DNA from: Candidatus Auribacterota bacterium
Lineage (GTDB): Bacteria > Auribacterota > JAFGBW01
Direction: 5' to 3'
DNA: 23,013 bases
NCBI GenBank assembly: GCA_016932965.1
Contig: JAFGBW010000255.1
Span: forward strand, 1 to 23,013
Shown: piece by piece, positions 1-7,632 of the stretch
Position numbering within the stretch: position 1 is the stretch's first letter
Layout of the letters: each line of letters opens with the position of its first letter
Notes under the pieces: model-generated
Database searches by the model: none
What the model was told of the DNA's origin: nothing
Seen by the model: only the letters and a program-made list of their open reading frames with translations
Translations under genes and position numbers: made by a program

Positions 1-1409
1 AGGTTTCTCAATATGGTGTAAGCCCGCTGGAGCCGTTTGTAGGACCGGGTGGGACCCACGTAATTCCACATGGTGTGTTTAATCGTCTGCCAGTCCTGAC
101 GAATGAGCGCCATATCCACGGGTTCATTCTCATACTGCCAGGGAAAAACTTTTGGGATGTCATAGGATTTATTTTTTCTGGCGATGAGATTTTCTCCGCA
201 AAAGGCTCCCCAGACAAGTCCTTCTAAAAGGGAGGTGCTGGCAAGACGGTTGGCGCCGTGAACCCCTGTACAGGTGACTTCGCCGACCGCACTCAAATGG
301 TGGATGGAGGTGCTGCCTTTATGATCCACCCAGATGCCGCCGCAGGTATAATGGGCCACCGGGACAACCGGAACGGGTTTAGAGGTGATATCGTATCCGT
401 ATTCTTCGCAGATTTTAGTGATATAGGGAAAGCGTAACCGGATCCAATCAGGGTCCTTGTGAGAGATATCCAGGTAGACAAACTGTTTTTGAAGCTTTGT
501 CATCTGATCATCAATAGCACGCGACACCACATCCCTTGGGGCAAGGTTTCCCAGTGGATGATACTCGTTCATGAATGGTTCACCGAGATGGTTGATGAGA
601 ACCGCTCCTTCTCCTCGAAGGGATTCGGATAAAAGACAGCGCGGTTTAAAGGGATGATAAAGACCGGTTGGATGGAACTGGATGTATTCCATATTGATGA
701 TGCGTGCCCCTGCCCGGTGAGCCATGGCGATACCGTCACCGCGGGAAATATCGGAATTGGTATTGTGCAGGTATAATGCCCCGACCCCTCCGGTGGCCAG
801 AACGGTTTCTTTTGCAAGAAAGGTGATGACCTTTTTTTCCTGAATGTCGAATACATAGGCGCCGAAACAGGTCTGGGGTTTATATACATTTTGGGAATCC
901 GTTGCCGAATGACCTGTTGTTAAAAGATCAATGGCCGTGAAACCGGTGTAAAGATGGATGTTGGGATGAGAGGAAACGGCTTTGTGAAAATGTATTCCGA
1001 TTTCACGTCCGGTGGAATCAGCTACATGAATGATGCGCGGGACGGCATGGGCAGCTTCTTCGGTCAAATCCAATTTACCGGAGCTGTCACTGTCAAAAGG
1101 TATTTTAAGCCTGTTGAAAAGGATTTCATCCACCAGGCTGGGGCCGGTTTGGGCCAACAATTGAATGGAAGGCATGTATCCTTTCTGGCAGCCGGCTTGC
1201 CAGATGTCCTGGATAAGGGATTCCGGTGAGTCGGTTTCCCCTTTATAGATGATTCCGCCCTGAGCTTTCGAGGTATTGCAGTTCTCAACATCAGAAGAGG
1301 ACGTAATGAGGGAAACGTTCATTCCTGCATCCGCAGCCTTCAAGGCTGCCGTGCATCCTGCAATACCGCAGCCGATCACTAAAACATCTGTTGCAATTTC
1401 TGTCTGCAT
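1..1409 (-). CDS. nadB: L-aspartate oxidase, 3'-truncated by window edge
   Basis: Flavoenzyme that oxidises L-aspartate to iminoaspartate, the first step of de novo NAD synthesis; NadA then condenses the product to quinolinate. Reading the minus strand from ATG at 1409 gives an uninterrupted frame to base 1 (469 codons; the family is about 530 aa, so the C-terminus is missing). The N-terminus has the FAD-binding GCGIAGCTAAL motif, followed by NTSKAQGGI, the typical NadB/fumarate reductase flavoprotein signature. Further on are EYIQFHPTGLY, SESLRGEGAVL, the active-site-like SRAIDDQM and THGANRLASTSLLEGLVWG-like stretches (here GVHGANRLASTSLLEGLV). An in-frame ATG at 1439 would add ten residues (MKPKWIILSL); neither start has a strong Shine-Dalgarno, and 1409 matches the usual family N-terminus better. 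No nadA or nadC is visible. Because the frame runs off the window, only out-of-frame fragments stand out as closed ORFs here. Confidence 0.95.
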   Translation of the reverse strand, partial: MQTEIATDVLVIGCGIAGCTAALKAADAGMNVSLITSSSDVENCNTSKAQGGIIYKGETDSPESLIQDIWQAGCQKGYMPSIQLLAQTGPSLVDEILFNRLKIPFDSDSSGKLDLTEEAAHAVPRIIHVADSTGREIGIHFHKAVSSHPNIHLYTGFTAIDLLTTGHSATDSQNVYKPQTCFGAYVFDIQEKKVITFLAKETVLATGGVGALYLHNTNSDISRGDGIAMAHRAGARIINMEYIQFHPTGLYHPFKPRCLLSESLRGEGAVLINHLGEPFMNEYHPLGNLAPRDVVSRAIDDQMTKLQKQFVYLDISHKDPDWIRLRFPYITKICEEYGYDITSKPVPVVPVAHYTCGGIWVDHKGSTSIHHLSAVGEVTCTGVHGANRLASTSLLEGLVWGAFCGENLIARKNKSYDIPKVFPWQYENEPVDMALIRQDWQTIKHTMWNYVGPTRSYKRLQRAYTILRN

Positions 1410-1486
1410 GAGGGATAAAATTATCCATTTTGGTTTCATTGTAAATGGAAATCCTGTGAGAAATCAATAACGGGTGACTGGTAAGA

Positions 1487-1640
1487 TGAGTTTTGATTTG
1501 TAAGTTGAATTCGCCTCTAGTGGGAAAAATATCGTCTCCTCCAACTATTTACGATTCGCCATTCACTTTCCAATTCTCAATTCACTTCCCCTTCGCGTTC
1601 TTCGTGGTGATCTTAATTCCTTGTAAAAGTTATAATGGAC
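1487..1640 (+). repeat. Dispersed composite repeat, copy A (fragment)
   Basis: The 1440-1765 gap between nadB and the next gene contains a degenerate right half of the composite repeat found in four other gaps. The arm CTTCGCGTTCTTCGTGGTGA lies at 1591-1610 and TATAAT at 1631-1636, at the spacing seen in the other copies. It is preceded by the interior phrase TTTTGATTTGTAAGTTGAATTC and by CCATTCACTTTCC and CAATTCTCAATTCAC, which resemble interior phrases of copies B, D and E. No recognisable left module is present, so the 5' boundary is approximate. No gene is seen in this gap. Confidence 0.55.
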
Positions 1641-1765
1641 AGCAATGATGATAGATAATCCGCCATTTTTATTTCTTGACCGTCCGGAAGAGAAAAAATA
1701 TGTGAGTGAAAAATGGGAATAGTCTTTTTTTAAACTGAAGCTGTGATCAGCCTTGATGGTGTGCC

Positions 1766-2623
1766 ATGAAAAAAATATTGTTCTGTTTTTTTGTTTTGTA
1801 TGCTTCCTGCGGAGTCAGGAAGGGTTTTTCTGAAGAGACGCTGAGGATCATTTCTCTTGCTCCGGCTACAACGGAGATTCTCTTTGCCATAGGATTAAAC
1901 AGGGAAATCATTGGAGTGAGTTCATATTGTGATTACCCCTTAGAGGCCAGAGAGAAGGAGAAACTGGGATCGTTCAGCCAACCGAATATCGAAAAAATTG
2001 TTTTTTTAAAACCCACGATAGTTTTCTGCGCTGATCAGGAACAGGCTCCTGTCAGGGAACAATTGGAGAAATTAGGAATAAAAGTCTATGTGAACGCCCC
2101 GGTGAACATGGAAGAGCTGTTGAGTTCGATCCGGGAGATAGGCACTCTCGTTGACAGGGAAAAAGAGGCCTTGAAATTGATCGAAAACATCAGTAAGAAC
2201 CTGGCTGAAGTCACGGCCCATGTTCATTTGGTGCCAAAGGGAAAACGCTTGAAAGTATTCCTTGAAATCTGGCATGATCCTTTGATGACAGCGGGAAAGG
2301 GTTCTTTCATTGATGATCTCATTACTCTGGCAGGAGGGATCAATATTGCTCACGGAACCAAAAGACCGTATAGTATTTACAGCGTTGAAGAAGTGATCAG
2401 ACATGATCCGGACTGTATTATTTTTGCCTATATGAATGAGGATTCCCAGAAGAGAGTGCAAGAAAGGCTCGGCTGGCAAACCGTTTCCGCAGTCAGAAGT
2501 GGCCGTTTGTATAATGATATCATGCCGGATTGGCTGTTGCGTCCAGGCCCCAGGGCGATATTAGGGGTCAAAGCAATCTGGAATTCTCTGTATGGGGCTG
2601 AATACGGATCAATCGATGATTGA
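1766..2623 (+). CDS. Periplasmic ABC-transporter binding protein, BtuF-like (cobalamin/siderophore type)
   Basis: Predicted periplasmic substrate-binding protein of the helical-backbone class (BtuF/FepB/FhuD fold), which delivers cobalamin or an Fe(III) complex to an ABC importer. The 285-aa product starts with a signal sequence (KK, then LFCFFVLYA). The motif RIISLAPATTEILFAIG at residues 28-43, then IIGVSSYCDYP (48-58), match the start of BtuF-like proteins, and the C-terminal half contains the expected PLMTAGKGSFIDDLITLAGGINIA segment. A Cys at residue 15 could be a lipobox Cys, but Tyr-Ala-Ser-Cys is a poor fit, so a soluble or lipid-anchored form cannot be decided. No permease or ATPase gene is adjacent, so the substrate is not known; cobalamin is the best guess from similarity. 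Its TGA stop (2621-2623) also forms the first bases of repeat copy B. Confidence 0.8.
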   Translation: MKKILFCFFVLYASCGVRKGFSEETLRIISLAPATTEILFAIGLNREIIGVSSYCDYPLEAREKEKLGSFSQPNIEKIVFLKPTIVFCADQEQAPVREQLEKLGIKVYVNAPVNMEELLSSIREIGTLVDREKEALKLIENISKNLAEVTAHVHLVPKGKRLKVFLEIWHDPLMTAGKGSFIDDLITLAGGINIAHGTKRPYSIYSVEEVIRHDPDCIIFAYMNEDSQKRVQERLGWQTVSAVRSGRLYNDIMPDWLLRPGPRAILGVKAIWNSLYGAEYGSIDD

Positions 2624-2949
2624 TCCGGCGACTGTATCGGGTGATGGATTACTCAAGTTGGACAGTGACGGAATAGCATAGGAAACCATGAAGGAAAATA
2701 GGATGAATTTTGAGTTGTGAATAGTTTATAGTGACTGATGACGGGGTAGCCAATAACCCCTTTCTTTTCACCATTCACGGTTCACTATTCTCTGCGCCTC
2801 AGCGGGAGTAGTTTTTTTCGCGAGCGTATGCGAGCATCGCCCTTTCGTGTCCTCCGTGGTGAAATAAAAATATTTAAATATAATAAAATGATATAAATGG
2901 TTATGCTCATTTTAAGCGGTTCACATTTGAAGATATAGGCCGTATTTGA
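2621..2949 (+). repeat. Dispersed composite repeat, copy B (full length, diverged left half)
   Basis: Fills most of the gap between the BtuF-like gene and the SDR gene. The left end TGATCCGG (2621-2628) overlaps the upstream stop codon. AAGTTGGACAGTGACGGAA (from about 2655) aligns to AAGTTTGACAATTCCGGAA of copies C and E. The interior carries TTTTGAGTTGTGA (also in copy C), a GGGGT/ACCCC stem-loop, a 7-bp inverted repeat GAATAGT/ACTATTC (2719-2725 with 2784-2790) and the phrase CTCTGCGCCTCAGCGGGAG. The right module starts with CGTGTCCTCCGTGGTGAAAT (2846-2865), then TATAAT (2879-2884), TTATGCTCATTTTAAGCGG and TTCACA, and ends in GTATTTGA (2942-2949). The left half has no clear CACCACGGAGG arm. 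Confidence 0.7.
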
Positions 2950-2967
2950 TTTGAAAGTGGGAGTTTC

Positions 2968-3714
2968 ATGATCACTTATGATTTCAGAGGAAGAAAGGCC
3001 GTCATCAGCGGCGGAACCAGGGGCATCGGCAGGGCAGTGACCGAGGCTTTTTTAAAGGCCGGTGCAACAGCGATCGTCACTTATCGTTCCAACGAAAAAG
3101 CGGCTTCTGAATTTAAATCAGCCAATGAGTCCTGTTCCGGAAGACTGGAATTATATAGCGTGGACTGTTCTGATTCAAACCAGACAGAAAGTTTTTTTCA
3201 TCTGATTCAGAATCGCCATGGATCCATAGACATCTTAGTGCATTCAGCGGGAGTGAGGAATGATTCGGTTTTAGGCATGATGACTCTGGATCAATGGCAC
3301 TCGGTCATTGATACCAATCTGAACGGTACTTTTAATATGGCAAGAGGAGCGGTTCTGAGTATGATGCCGAAACGATATGGACGCATCCTGTTTATTACCT
3401 CAGCCGCATCACGGATTGGTTTTCAAGGGCAGACCAATTACACGGCTTCCAAGGCCGGTCAGATAGGGCTCATGCGGTCCCTTTCCAGGGAGACTGCCAC
3501 AAGAGGCATTACGGTTAATTGCATTTCCCCGGGATTCATTCAGACTGATTTTTTACAAGGACTGGATGAGGAACACACGCGGAACTACAAGGATTTGATT
3601 CCCCTGAAACGTTTTGGAAGCCCGAAAGAGGTGGCGGATTTGATCCTGTTTCTGGCCTCGGAAGAAAGCTCCTATATCACGGGCGCTGCTTTTGATATCA
3701 CAGGGGGGTTATGA
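2968..3714 (+). CDS. SDR-family oxidoreductase, FabG-type 3-oxoacyl-ACP reductase
   Basis: NAD(P)H-dependent short-chain dehydrogenase, most like 3-oxoacyl-[ACP] reductase FabG, which reduces beta-ketoacyl-ACP in fatty acid synthesis. The 248-aa length is typical. The nucleotide-binding motif SGGTRGIG spans residues 14-21, HSAG is at 92-95 (NNAG in most members), Asn-117/119 lies in DTNLNG, and the catalytic set is Ser-145, Tyr-158 and Lys-162 in NYTASKAG. The C-terminus SSYITGAAFDITGG matches the classical SDR ending (ITG..xxVDGG). A GGGAG Shine-Dalgarno precedes the ATG. It overlaps the next gene as ATGA, so the two are translationally coupled. No other fatty-acid genes are adjacent (no acpP, fabF or fabD), so it could instead act in polyketide, PHB or another acyl pathway; for that reason I do not assign the symbol fabG. 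Confidence 0.85.
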   Translation: MITYDFRGRKAVISGGTRGIGRAVTEAFLKAGATAIVTYRSNEKAASEFKSANESCSGRLELYSVDCSDSNQTESFFHLIQNRHGSIDILVHSAGVRNDSVLGMMTLDQWHSVIDTNLNGTFNMARGAVLSMMPKRYGRILFITSAASRIGFQGQTNYTASKAGQIGLMRSLSRETATRGITVNCISPGFIQTDFLQGLDEEHTRNYKDLIPLKRFGSPKEVADLILFLASEESSYITGAAFDITGGL

Positions 3715-4187
3715 TGGATTTGACTTTTCTTCGACATGGTGCGGCCACTTCTCAGGCGATAACAGATGAGGAACGGGCTTTGACTGAGGCGGGAAAAAAC
3801 CAGGTGAAACGATTGGCGCTTTGCCTGAAAGAATCGGGAGAAACGTATGATCGTATCTTTAGCAGTCCGCTCCGAAGGGCGATTGAGACGGCGCAGATTT
3901 TTGGTGAGATGTTTGGCAAACCCATCGCAAGCGATTCCAGGCTGGCCTGCGGATGCCGTCTGGAGATGATCCGTGAATTGGCGGAAGAATGCGAGTGGCA
4001 GAAACGGTTGCTTTTTGTCGGACACTCCCCGGATTTTGAACTGATTTCAGCTCAATTGCTGGGTATTCCCAATACGATCGATTTTAAGAAAGGCGCTGCA
4101 TTGAAGCTTTCCACGACCTTGATTTCCCCGGGCACCGGGAGCCTGTTTTTTTTTATTCATCCCGAGCTGATTGGACGAGATTTATAA
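3711..4187 (+). CDS. sixA: SixA-type phosphohistidine phosphatase (histidine phosphatase superfamily)
   Basis: Cytosolic histidine phosphatase; in E. coli SixA removes phosphate from phosphohistidine on phosphotransfer proteins. The 158-aa length fits this small family. The catalytic RHG is at residues 8-10 (LRHGAA), a second conserved Arg lies in SSPLRRAIETA (51-61), and the second active-site His is 105 in LFVGHSPDF. The start is ATG 3711 or ATG 3714 (MMD); the first overlaps the upstream stop (ATGA), suggesting coupling to the SDR gene. Its 3' end overlaps the convergent ParB-like gene by 35 nt. The substrate is not evident: the nearby response regulator and the histidine kinase at 16 kb are in other operons, so any link is speculative. 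Confidence 0.85.
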   Translation: MMDLTFLRHGAATSQAITDEERALTEAGKNQVKRLALCLKESGETYDRIFSSPLRRAIETAQIFGEMFGKPIASDSRLACGCRLEMIRELAEECEWQKRLLFVGHSPDFELISAQLLGIPNTIDFKKGAALKLSTTLISPGTGSLFFFIHPELIGRDL

Positions 4188-5133
4188 AATTCCTGTTTTT
4201 TTTGAGTTTTTGCAGAGTTTGAAGCATTTTCGTGAAATCTTGCATAGAACGGAACGTGAATTTCAAGCGGTATTCATCGTCTTCGTAATACCGGTCCTGT
4301 TGAAGCTGGATGGAAGCAGGCAGTTTTAAGGAATGAATGAGGTCCGTTGATTTTTTGTGATGAGCGCAGAAAACGGGATACCGCCGTTCTTTGAGTTGTT
4401 CAAGAAGTTGATCCGTTTTTTGTGTCCGTGTGAGGACGATATTGTCCATGGTGTTTTTAACTTCAGGCAAAGCGAACAGTTCCTTTAAAGTTTGATTCTC
4501 CCTGTTCAGGATATCTTCAATAAGACGGACCATCTCTTTTTGATGGTTTTTCCCCATTTTAAGAGACGTCATGGCATGAAGTAAAAGCATCTGTTCTTCG
4601 TCAGGGATTTTTTTAAAGAGGTCAAGCACGTCCAGGCTGATGCACTCTCGTGCAAAGGCTTGTTGAACCGGTTCGGAGAAAAGAAGGATATCATGGAGCC
4701 ATTCAATCCCCTGAGCATGGGATCCGAGTTCAAGGGCATAAAAACGATTGCTCAAAGCCTCGGCATCTGTTGAGAAATAAAGTTCAATGAGCCGCACGAT
4801 ATGAGCCGTTTCAATCAGATGGAAGGTTCGCGTGCTCAGGTTTTCGAAAAAAGCCACATCAAACAATACCTGGTTGGGAACATGTTGGGAGACAGTCCAG
4901 ACTTGGGCGGATGGGATAGGCTGTTCTTTCAATGTTTTCAACCTGCCGTATCCACATACGATACAATAGCGGCCGGATTGTTTTTCCTGAACCAGGGGCG
5001 GGTTCAGAATTCCGGAAGCGAGGATGGATCTTCTGAGTGATTTGAAGTCTCGGAAATAGGACATCCGGTAGGAGATATCATCCCAGTCAATCTGATCCAG
5101 GGAGATGGTTTGAAGTTGCCTTTCCGGAAGCAC
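4153..5133 (-). CDS. ParB-like N-terminal domain protein (orphan)
   Basis: The 326-aa product opens with a ParB/Spo0J-type domain: LDQIDWDD (12-19), SLRRSILASGILNPPLV (32-48) and YCIVCGYGRLKTLKE (56-70). The last is the counterpart of the ParB Box II (GERRxxA), in which G-E-R-R has become G-Y-G-R. This degeneracy makes CTP-dependent clamp function like that of true ParB doubtful. The middle (90-230) is helical with no clear HTH. The C-terminal segment (about 250-326, with RYYEDDEYRLKFTFRS) resembles the tail of conserved hypothetical ParB-like proteins I associate with deltaproteobacteria. There is no parA beside it, so a role in segregation is not supported; a regulatory role is possible. 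It starts 3 nt after the MYG1 gene stops and is the last gene of that operon. Confidence 0.7.
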   Translation of the reverse strand: MLPERQLQTISLDQIDWDDISYRMSYFRDFKSLRRSILASGILNPPLVQEKQSGRYCIVCGYGRLKTLKEQPIPSAQVWTVSQHVPNQVLFDVAFFENLSTRTFHLIETAHIVRLIELYFSTDAEALSNRFYALELGSHAQGIEWLHDILLFSEPVQQAFARECISLDVLDLFKKIPDEEQMLLLHAMTSLKMGKNHQKEMVRLIEDILNRENQTLKELFALPEVKNTMDNIVLTRTQKTDQLLEQLKERRYPVFCAHHKKSTDLIHSLKLPASIQLQQDRYYEDDEYRLKFTFRSMQDFTKMLQTLQKLKKNRNFINLVQSARDE

Positions 5134-5136
5134 GAT

Positions 5137-6012
5137 TTATTTTTTTGCCCCTTTCAGGGCCAGATTGGCGGCATGCAGGGCCGCTTCCTTGGTTTTAAAG
5201 GCGGCCATGAAACGCTGCTTGTGACAGAAGATGGCTTCCTTCAGACCACATTTTTTTTCAAGATCCCCTTCCAGAAGTCCTGCCCAACTTTCAGGCAGCT
5301 TGATGCGGCTGGAATAGGGATTCTCCCGGGTTTCAGGAATGGTATGAAGGATCCATTTTTTTTTCGTGACAGGAAAAATGGCCAGCCAGATATCTTCACA
5401 TTCCGGTTCTTCCCATACATACTCTTTCCAGGGGATCTGATCATCCAGGACCAGGAGATGAGGAGGCATGCTTTTCTGTTTTTTCAGGATTTCCCTGAAT
5501 ATTTTTCTGTATTTCTGCTTTTGGATATACCGGTTTTTTAAGCGCTCCAGGAATTGACAGGTGAGGATAACGGCTTCTTCAAATTTGACGAGATAGTCTT
5601 TTTCGGACACGGACGGCAAAAAGGGATTGAAGCTCCAGATGAAATCGCTGAAAGTACAGATTCCTGACTGGGGCGAATAAAGGCCATTATCCTGTCTGTC
5701 CACTCCGTTGATGAATAGCTCCTCCAGATATTCGGCAAACTTGATGTCCAGCTTTTCTTCCCTGACCAGCCATTTCAGCACCATTCCTGCAGAAGCCAGT
5801 CTGCCTTCATATTCTTTCTGATGATGGTCAAAACGTTTCTTTTCCGGATTGTAAATTCCGCCGACATCGAGGACAATATCCGCCCTTTGTATGAGTTCCA
5901 TATCCCGGGTTCGTTCCAGGGTGAAATTTCCAAGCGTCCATCTTAGGAGACTCACTCCTACAACGTCATCAGCGTGGAATTCCCCGTCATGAGTGACAAC
6001 CACAAGAGCCAT
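5137..6012 (-). CDS. MYG1/UPF0160-family DHH-like phosphoesterase (exonuclease-like)
   Basis: Metal-dependent phosphoesterase related to DHH proteins; eukaryotic MYG1 is a 3'-5' RNA exonuclease, while the bacterial members are not well characterised. The 291-aa product starts with the family signature THDGEFHADDV (7-17), followed by ADIVLDVGG (44-52), the metal-binding FDHHQKEYEG (61-70) and GVDRQDNG (103-110), all in the expected order. The C-terminal half contains PESWAGLLEGDLEK and AIFCHKQRFMAAFKTKEAALHAA, also typical of MYG1. An AAGGA Shine-Dalgarno lies 7 nt before ATG 6012. It sits between the 4-TM membrane protein and the ParB-like gene, reading in the same direction, and is probably cotranscribed. 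It probably acts on RNA in the cytosol, by analogy only. Confidence 0.88.
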   Translation of the reverse strand: MALVVVTHDGEFHADDVVGVSLLRWTLGNFTLERTRDMELIQRADIVLDVGGIYNPEKKRFDHHQKEYEGRLASAGMVLKWLVREEKLDIKFAEYLEELFINGVDRQDNGLYSPQSGICTFSDFIWSFNPFLPSVSEKDYLVKFEEAVILTCQFLERLKNRYIQKQKYRKIFREILKKQKSMPPHLLVLDDQIPWKEYVWEEPECEDIWLAIFPVTKKKWILHTIPETRENPYSSRIKLPESWAGLLEGDLEKKCGLKEAIFCHKQRFMAAFKTKEAALHAANLALKGAKK

Positions 6013-6059
6013 AATATTTTCCTTTATATATGGGTTTTATTTCTATGAGTCACGGCAGT

Positions 6060-6671
6060 TCAAATGCGCTGCACTAAATATAAAAGTAAGCCCGAGAGAA
6101 AGAGCAGTGACCATCCCGTGCATTTGGAATGGCCGTAAAAAAAGTTATCCACTGAAAATTCTTTCTGAACGGTTTTTTTCAGATAATCGGTTGGAATGCT
6201 TTTATTGGTCCAGCGTAACAAACGGAAAGCGTATTGAGGAATGATTAAAATCGAGGTGCCCAGAATGATAGAGAAAAAAGAAATGATCCTGAAGATGTGG
6301 GTAGCGAGCGGATAAAGGACGTCTTTTGAGAAATACAAAAAAATGCCGGTACGGAAATTATCCAGCAGATCGACATTCAACTCGCATTTGCAATACAGGG
6401 CCAGAAGGAGAAAGACAGAAGGCAGAAGGATGAGAATCGTTCCTGTGATCAAATGATGATTAAAAAAAAGATGTTCCAGATTTCTGGATTCGTCGAGATG
6501 TTCATCCATTTTATTAGATGAAGTGAAGCATTTCCCGGATAATTTTTTTTCTATTTTTTTTACCGTTTCAGGGCTTGCAATGAGACCTATGCCGAGGAAT
6601 ATCCCAAGGATTGCGCATGATTTCAGGAAAATAAAGGCTGAAGGGATGAGAATGATAGAAATCCAGTTCAT
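6060..6671 (-). CDS. Hypothetical membrane protein, about four TM segments
   Basis: I do not recognise this 203-aa protein. It has hydrophobic segments at roughly residues 4-32, 74-92, about 118-142 (KDVLYPLATHIFRIISFFSIILGTS, in part) and 182-199, separated by polar loops. A hydrophilic loop at 38-72 is rich in Lys, Glu and His. There are no catalytic motifs. Its ATG overlaps the stop of the response regulator by 4 nt (ATGA, 6668-6671), so the two are translationally coupled; the protein may be the membrane partner of that regulator, but nothing in the sequence proves it. The 47-nt gap to the MYG1 gene is short enough for one transcript. Confidence 0.7.
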   Translation of the reverse strand: MNWISIILIPSAFIFLKSCAILGIFLGIGLIASPETVKKIEKKLSGKCFTSSNKMDEHLDESRNLEHLFFNHHLITGTILILLPSVFLLLALYCKCELNVDLLDNFRTGIFLYFSKDVLYPLATHIFRIISFFSIILGTSILIIPQYAFRLLRWTNKSIPTDYLKKTVQKEFSVDNFFYGHSKCTGWSLLFLSGLLLYLVQRI

Positions 6672-7045
6672 GTAAGCATCCGGGAAGAATATTTGCTGAT
6701 TTTAATGAGGAGTCCGTTTGTATCAGGGCATTTGACAAAAAAATCGTTGGCTCCGGCCTGGACCGCCTTAATAACGGAGGTTTTATCGGCATTTGCGGTC
6801 AGAAAAATGACGGGTATATCCTTTGTGTCAGCTTGGGATCTGAGTTTGGAACACAGGGTATAGCCGTCTATTTCAGGCATGACAGCATCCAAAAGGATGA
6901 TATCCACGGAAGTATCTGCCAGAATTTGCATGGCTTTTGCAGCGCTTTCAGCGCAGAAGACTTCGTATCCGGCATTGCGGAGATCCGCGCTGTAAATATG
7001 CCGGATGAAAGCCTGGTCATCCACTATCAAAACTTTATTTGACAT
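6668..7045 (-). CDS. Single-domain response regulator (CheY-like receiver)
   Basis: Stand-alone receiver domain of 125 aa that accepts phosphate from a histidine kinase. The acid pocket is Asp-9/Asp-10 (VDD), the phospho-acceptor is Asp-53 in ILLDAVMPEIDG, the switch Thr is 83 (FLTANAD), and the conserved Lys is 105 (FVKCP, where most members have KP). No output domain follows, so it acts by protein contact, as CheY or Spo0F do. It is the first gene of a four-gene minus-strand operon and is coupled to the membrane protein behind it. No kinase is adjacent. The gap to the divergent tRNA gene (7046-7169) is AT-rich and has TTGTCA/TGACAA boxes, but I could not define a convincing promoter in it. 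Confidence 0.92.
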   Translation of the reverse strand: MSNKVLIVDDQAFIRHIYSADLRNAGYEVFCAESAAKAMQILADTSVDIILLDAVMPEIDGYTLCSKLRSQADTKDIPVIFLTANADKTSVIKAVQAGANDFFVKCPDTNGLLIKISKYSSRMLT

Positions 7046-7169
7046 GCTGGGTTCTTTCCGTGAGGTTTGACTGACGAATTAAATTTGTCAAAATTTTAAA
7101 AAATCGTCATTTAAAAAATAGTGACAAGGAAAATAAAAAGAATTAGCGTCCTCTTCGTATTTTTTCAAG

Positions 7170-7242
7170 GCACCTGTAGCTCAGTGGATAGAGCATTGGT
7201 CTTCGAAACCAAGGGCCGTGGGTTCGAATCCCTCCAGGTGCG
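7170..7242 (+). tRNA. tRNA-Arg, anticodon TCG
   Basis: Cloverleaf fits by eye. The acceptor GCACCTG (7170-7176) pairs with CAGGTGC (7235-7241), with discriminator G at 7242. The D stem is GCTC/GAGC. The anticodon stem is TTGGT/ACCAA around the loop CTTCGAA, so the anticodon is TCG, reading CGA-type Arg codons. The T loop is TTCGAAT with stem GTGGG/CCCTC (one T-T mismatch). CCA is not encoded (TCAT follows). The repeat copy C begins about 50 nt downstream. Confidence 0.95.
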
Positions 7243-7290
7243 TCATTATTTCGGTTAAATGAATGCTAACTAAGCCTCTATGAGTAATGA

Positions 7291-7603
7291 CTGATCCGGT
7301 AAACCACCACCATAGGAGGTTGACTAGCAAAGTTTGACAATTCCGGAAATATTAAAAAGAAATAATTTCACCGCGGAGGGAATGGGAAAAATTTTGAGTT
7401 GTGAGTGTCGAATTATGAGTTAACAGATGAAATTTCATTTAACTCAAAATTTTAAACTCAACACGCATAACTTTTTTTCCTTCGTGGTGAATAAATTTGA
7501 ATAATGAACTATAATGTATGATCACGCTGCTTTGAGTGGCTTTATATATGAGGCTTTGAGGCGGGGATATTTTCATGCCGCCGAATCGGCCGGTGATATT
7601 TGA
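7291..7603 (+). repeat. Dispersed composite repeat, copy C (full length)
   Basis: Occupies the gap between tRNA-Arg and the LolA-like gene. The left module runs from TGATCCGGTAAACCACC (7292) through GCAAAGTTTGACAATTCCGG (7327-7346) to TTTCACCGCGGAGGG (7367-7380). The interior (7381-7477) has a 13-bp perfect inverted repeat (7388-7400 with 7441-7453) and an alternative nested one (7416-7423 with 7439-7446, around the palindrome ATGAAATTTCAT). The right module has TTCCTTCGTGGTGAA (7477-7491), TATAAT (7510-7515), ATGATCACGCTGC, TTTGAGTGGC, a GCCG/CGGC hairpin and CCGGTGATATTTGA (ending at 7603). The rest of the gap (7243-7290 and 7604-7632) shows nothing else except the ribosome-binding site of the next gene. 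Confidence 0.8.
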
Positions 7604-7632
7604 TTCACTAATAATAGTCGGAAGTTTGACTG

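Noticed and set aside
954-1291. Open frames on the plus strand and a second minus frame within 954-1291
   Set aside because: They lie inside nadB, which reads without interruption in another minus frame with recognisable motifs.
4127-4155. CCCGG-GCA-CCGGG stem followed by a T-run at the end of sixA as a terminator
   Set aside because: Only 5 bp, separated by 6 nt from the T-run and located within both coding regions; too weak to annotate.
7170-7603. tRNA-Arg as integration site with an element downstream
   Set aside because: No integrase, no duplicated tRNA 3' end, and the adjacent sequence is the composite repeat also present far from tRNA genes.
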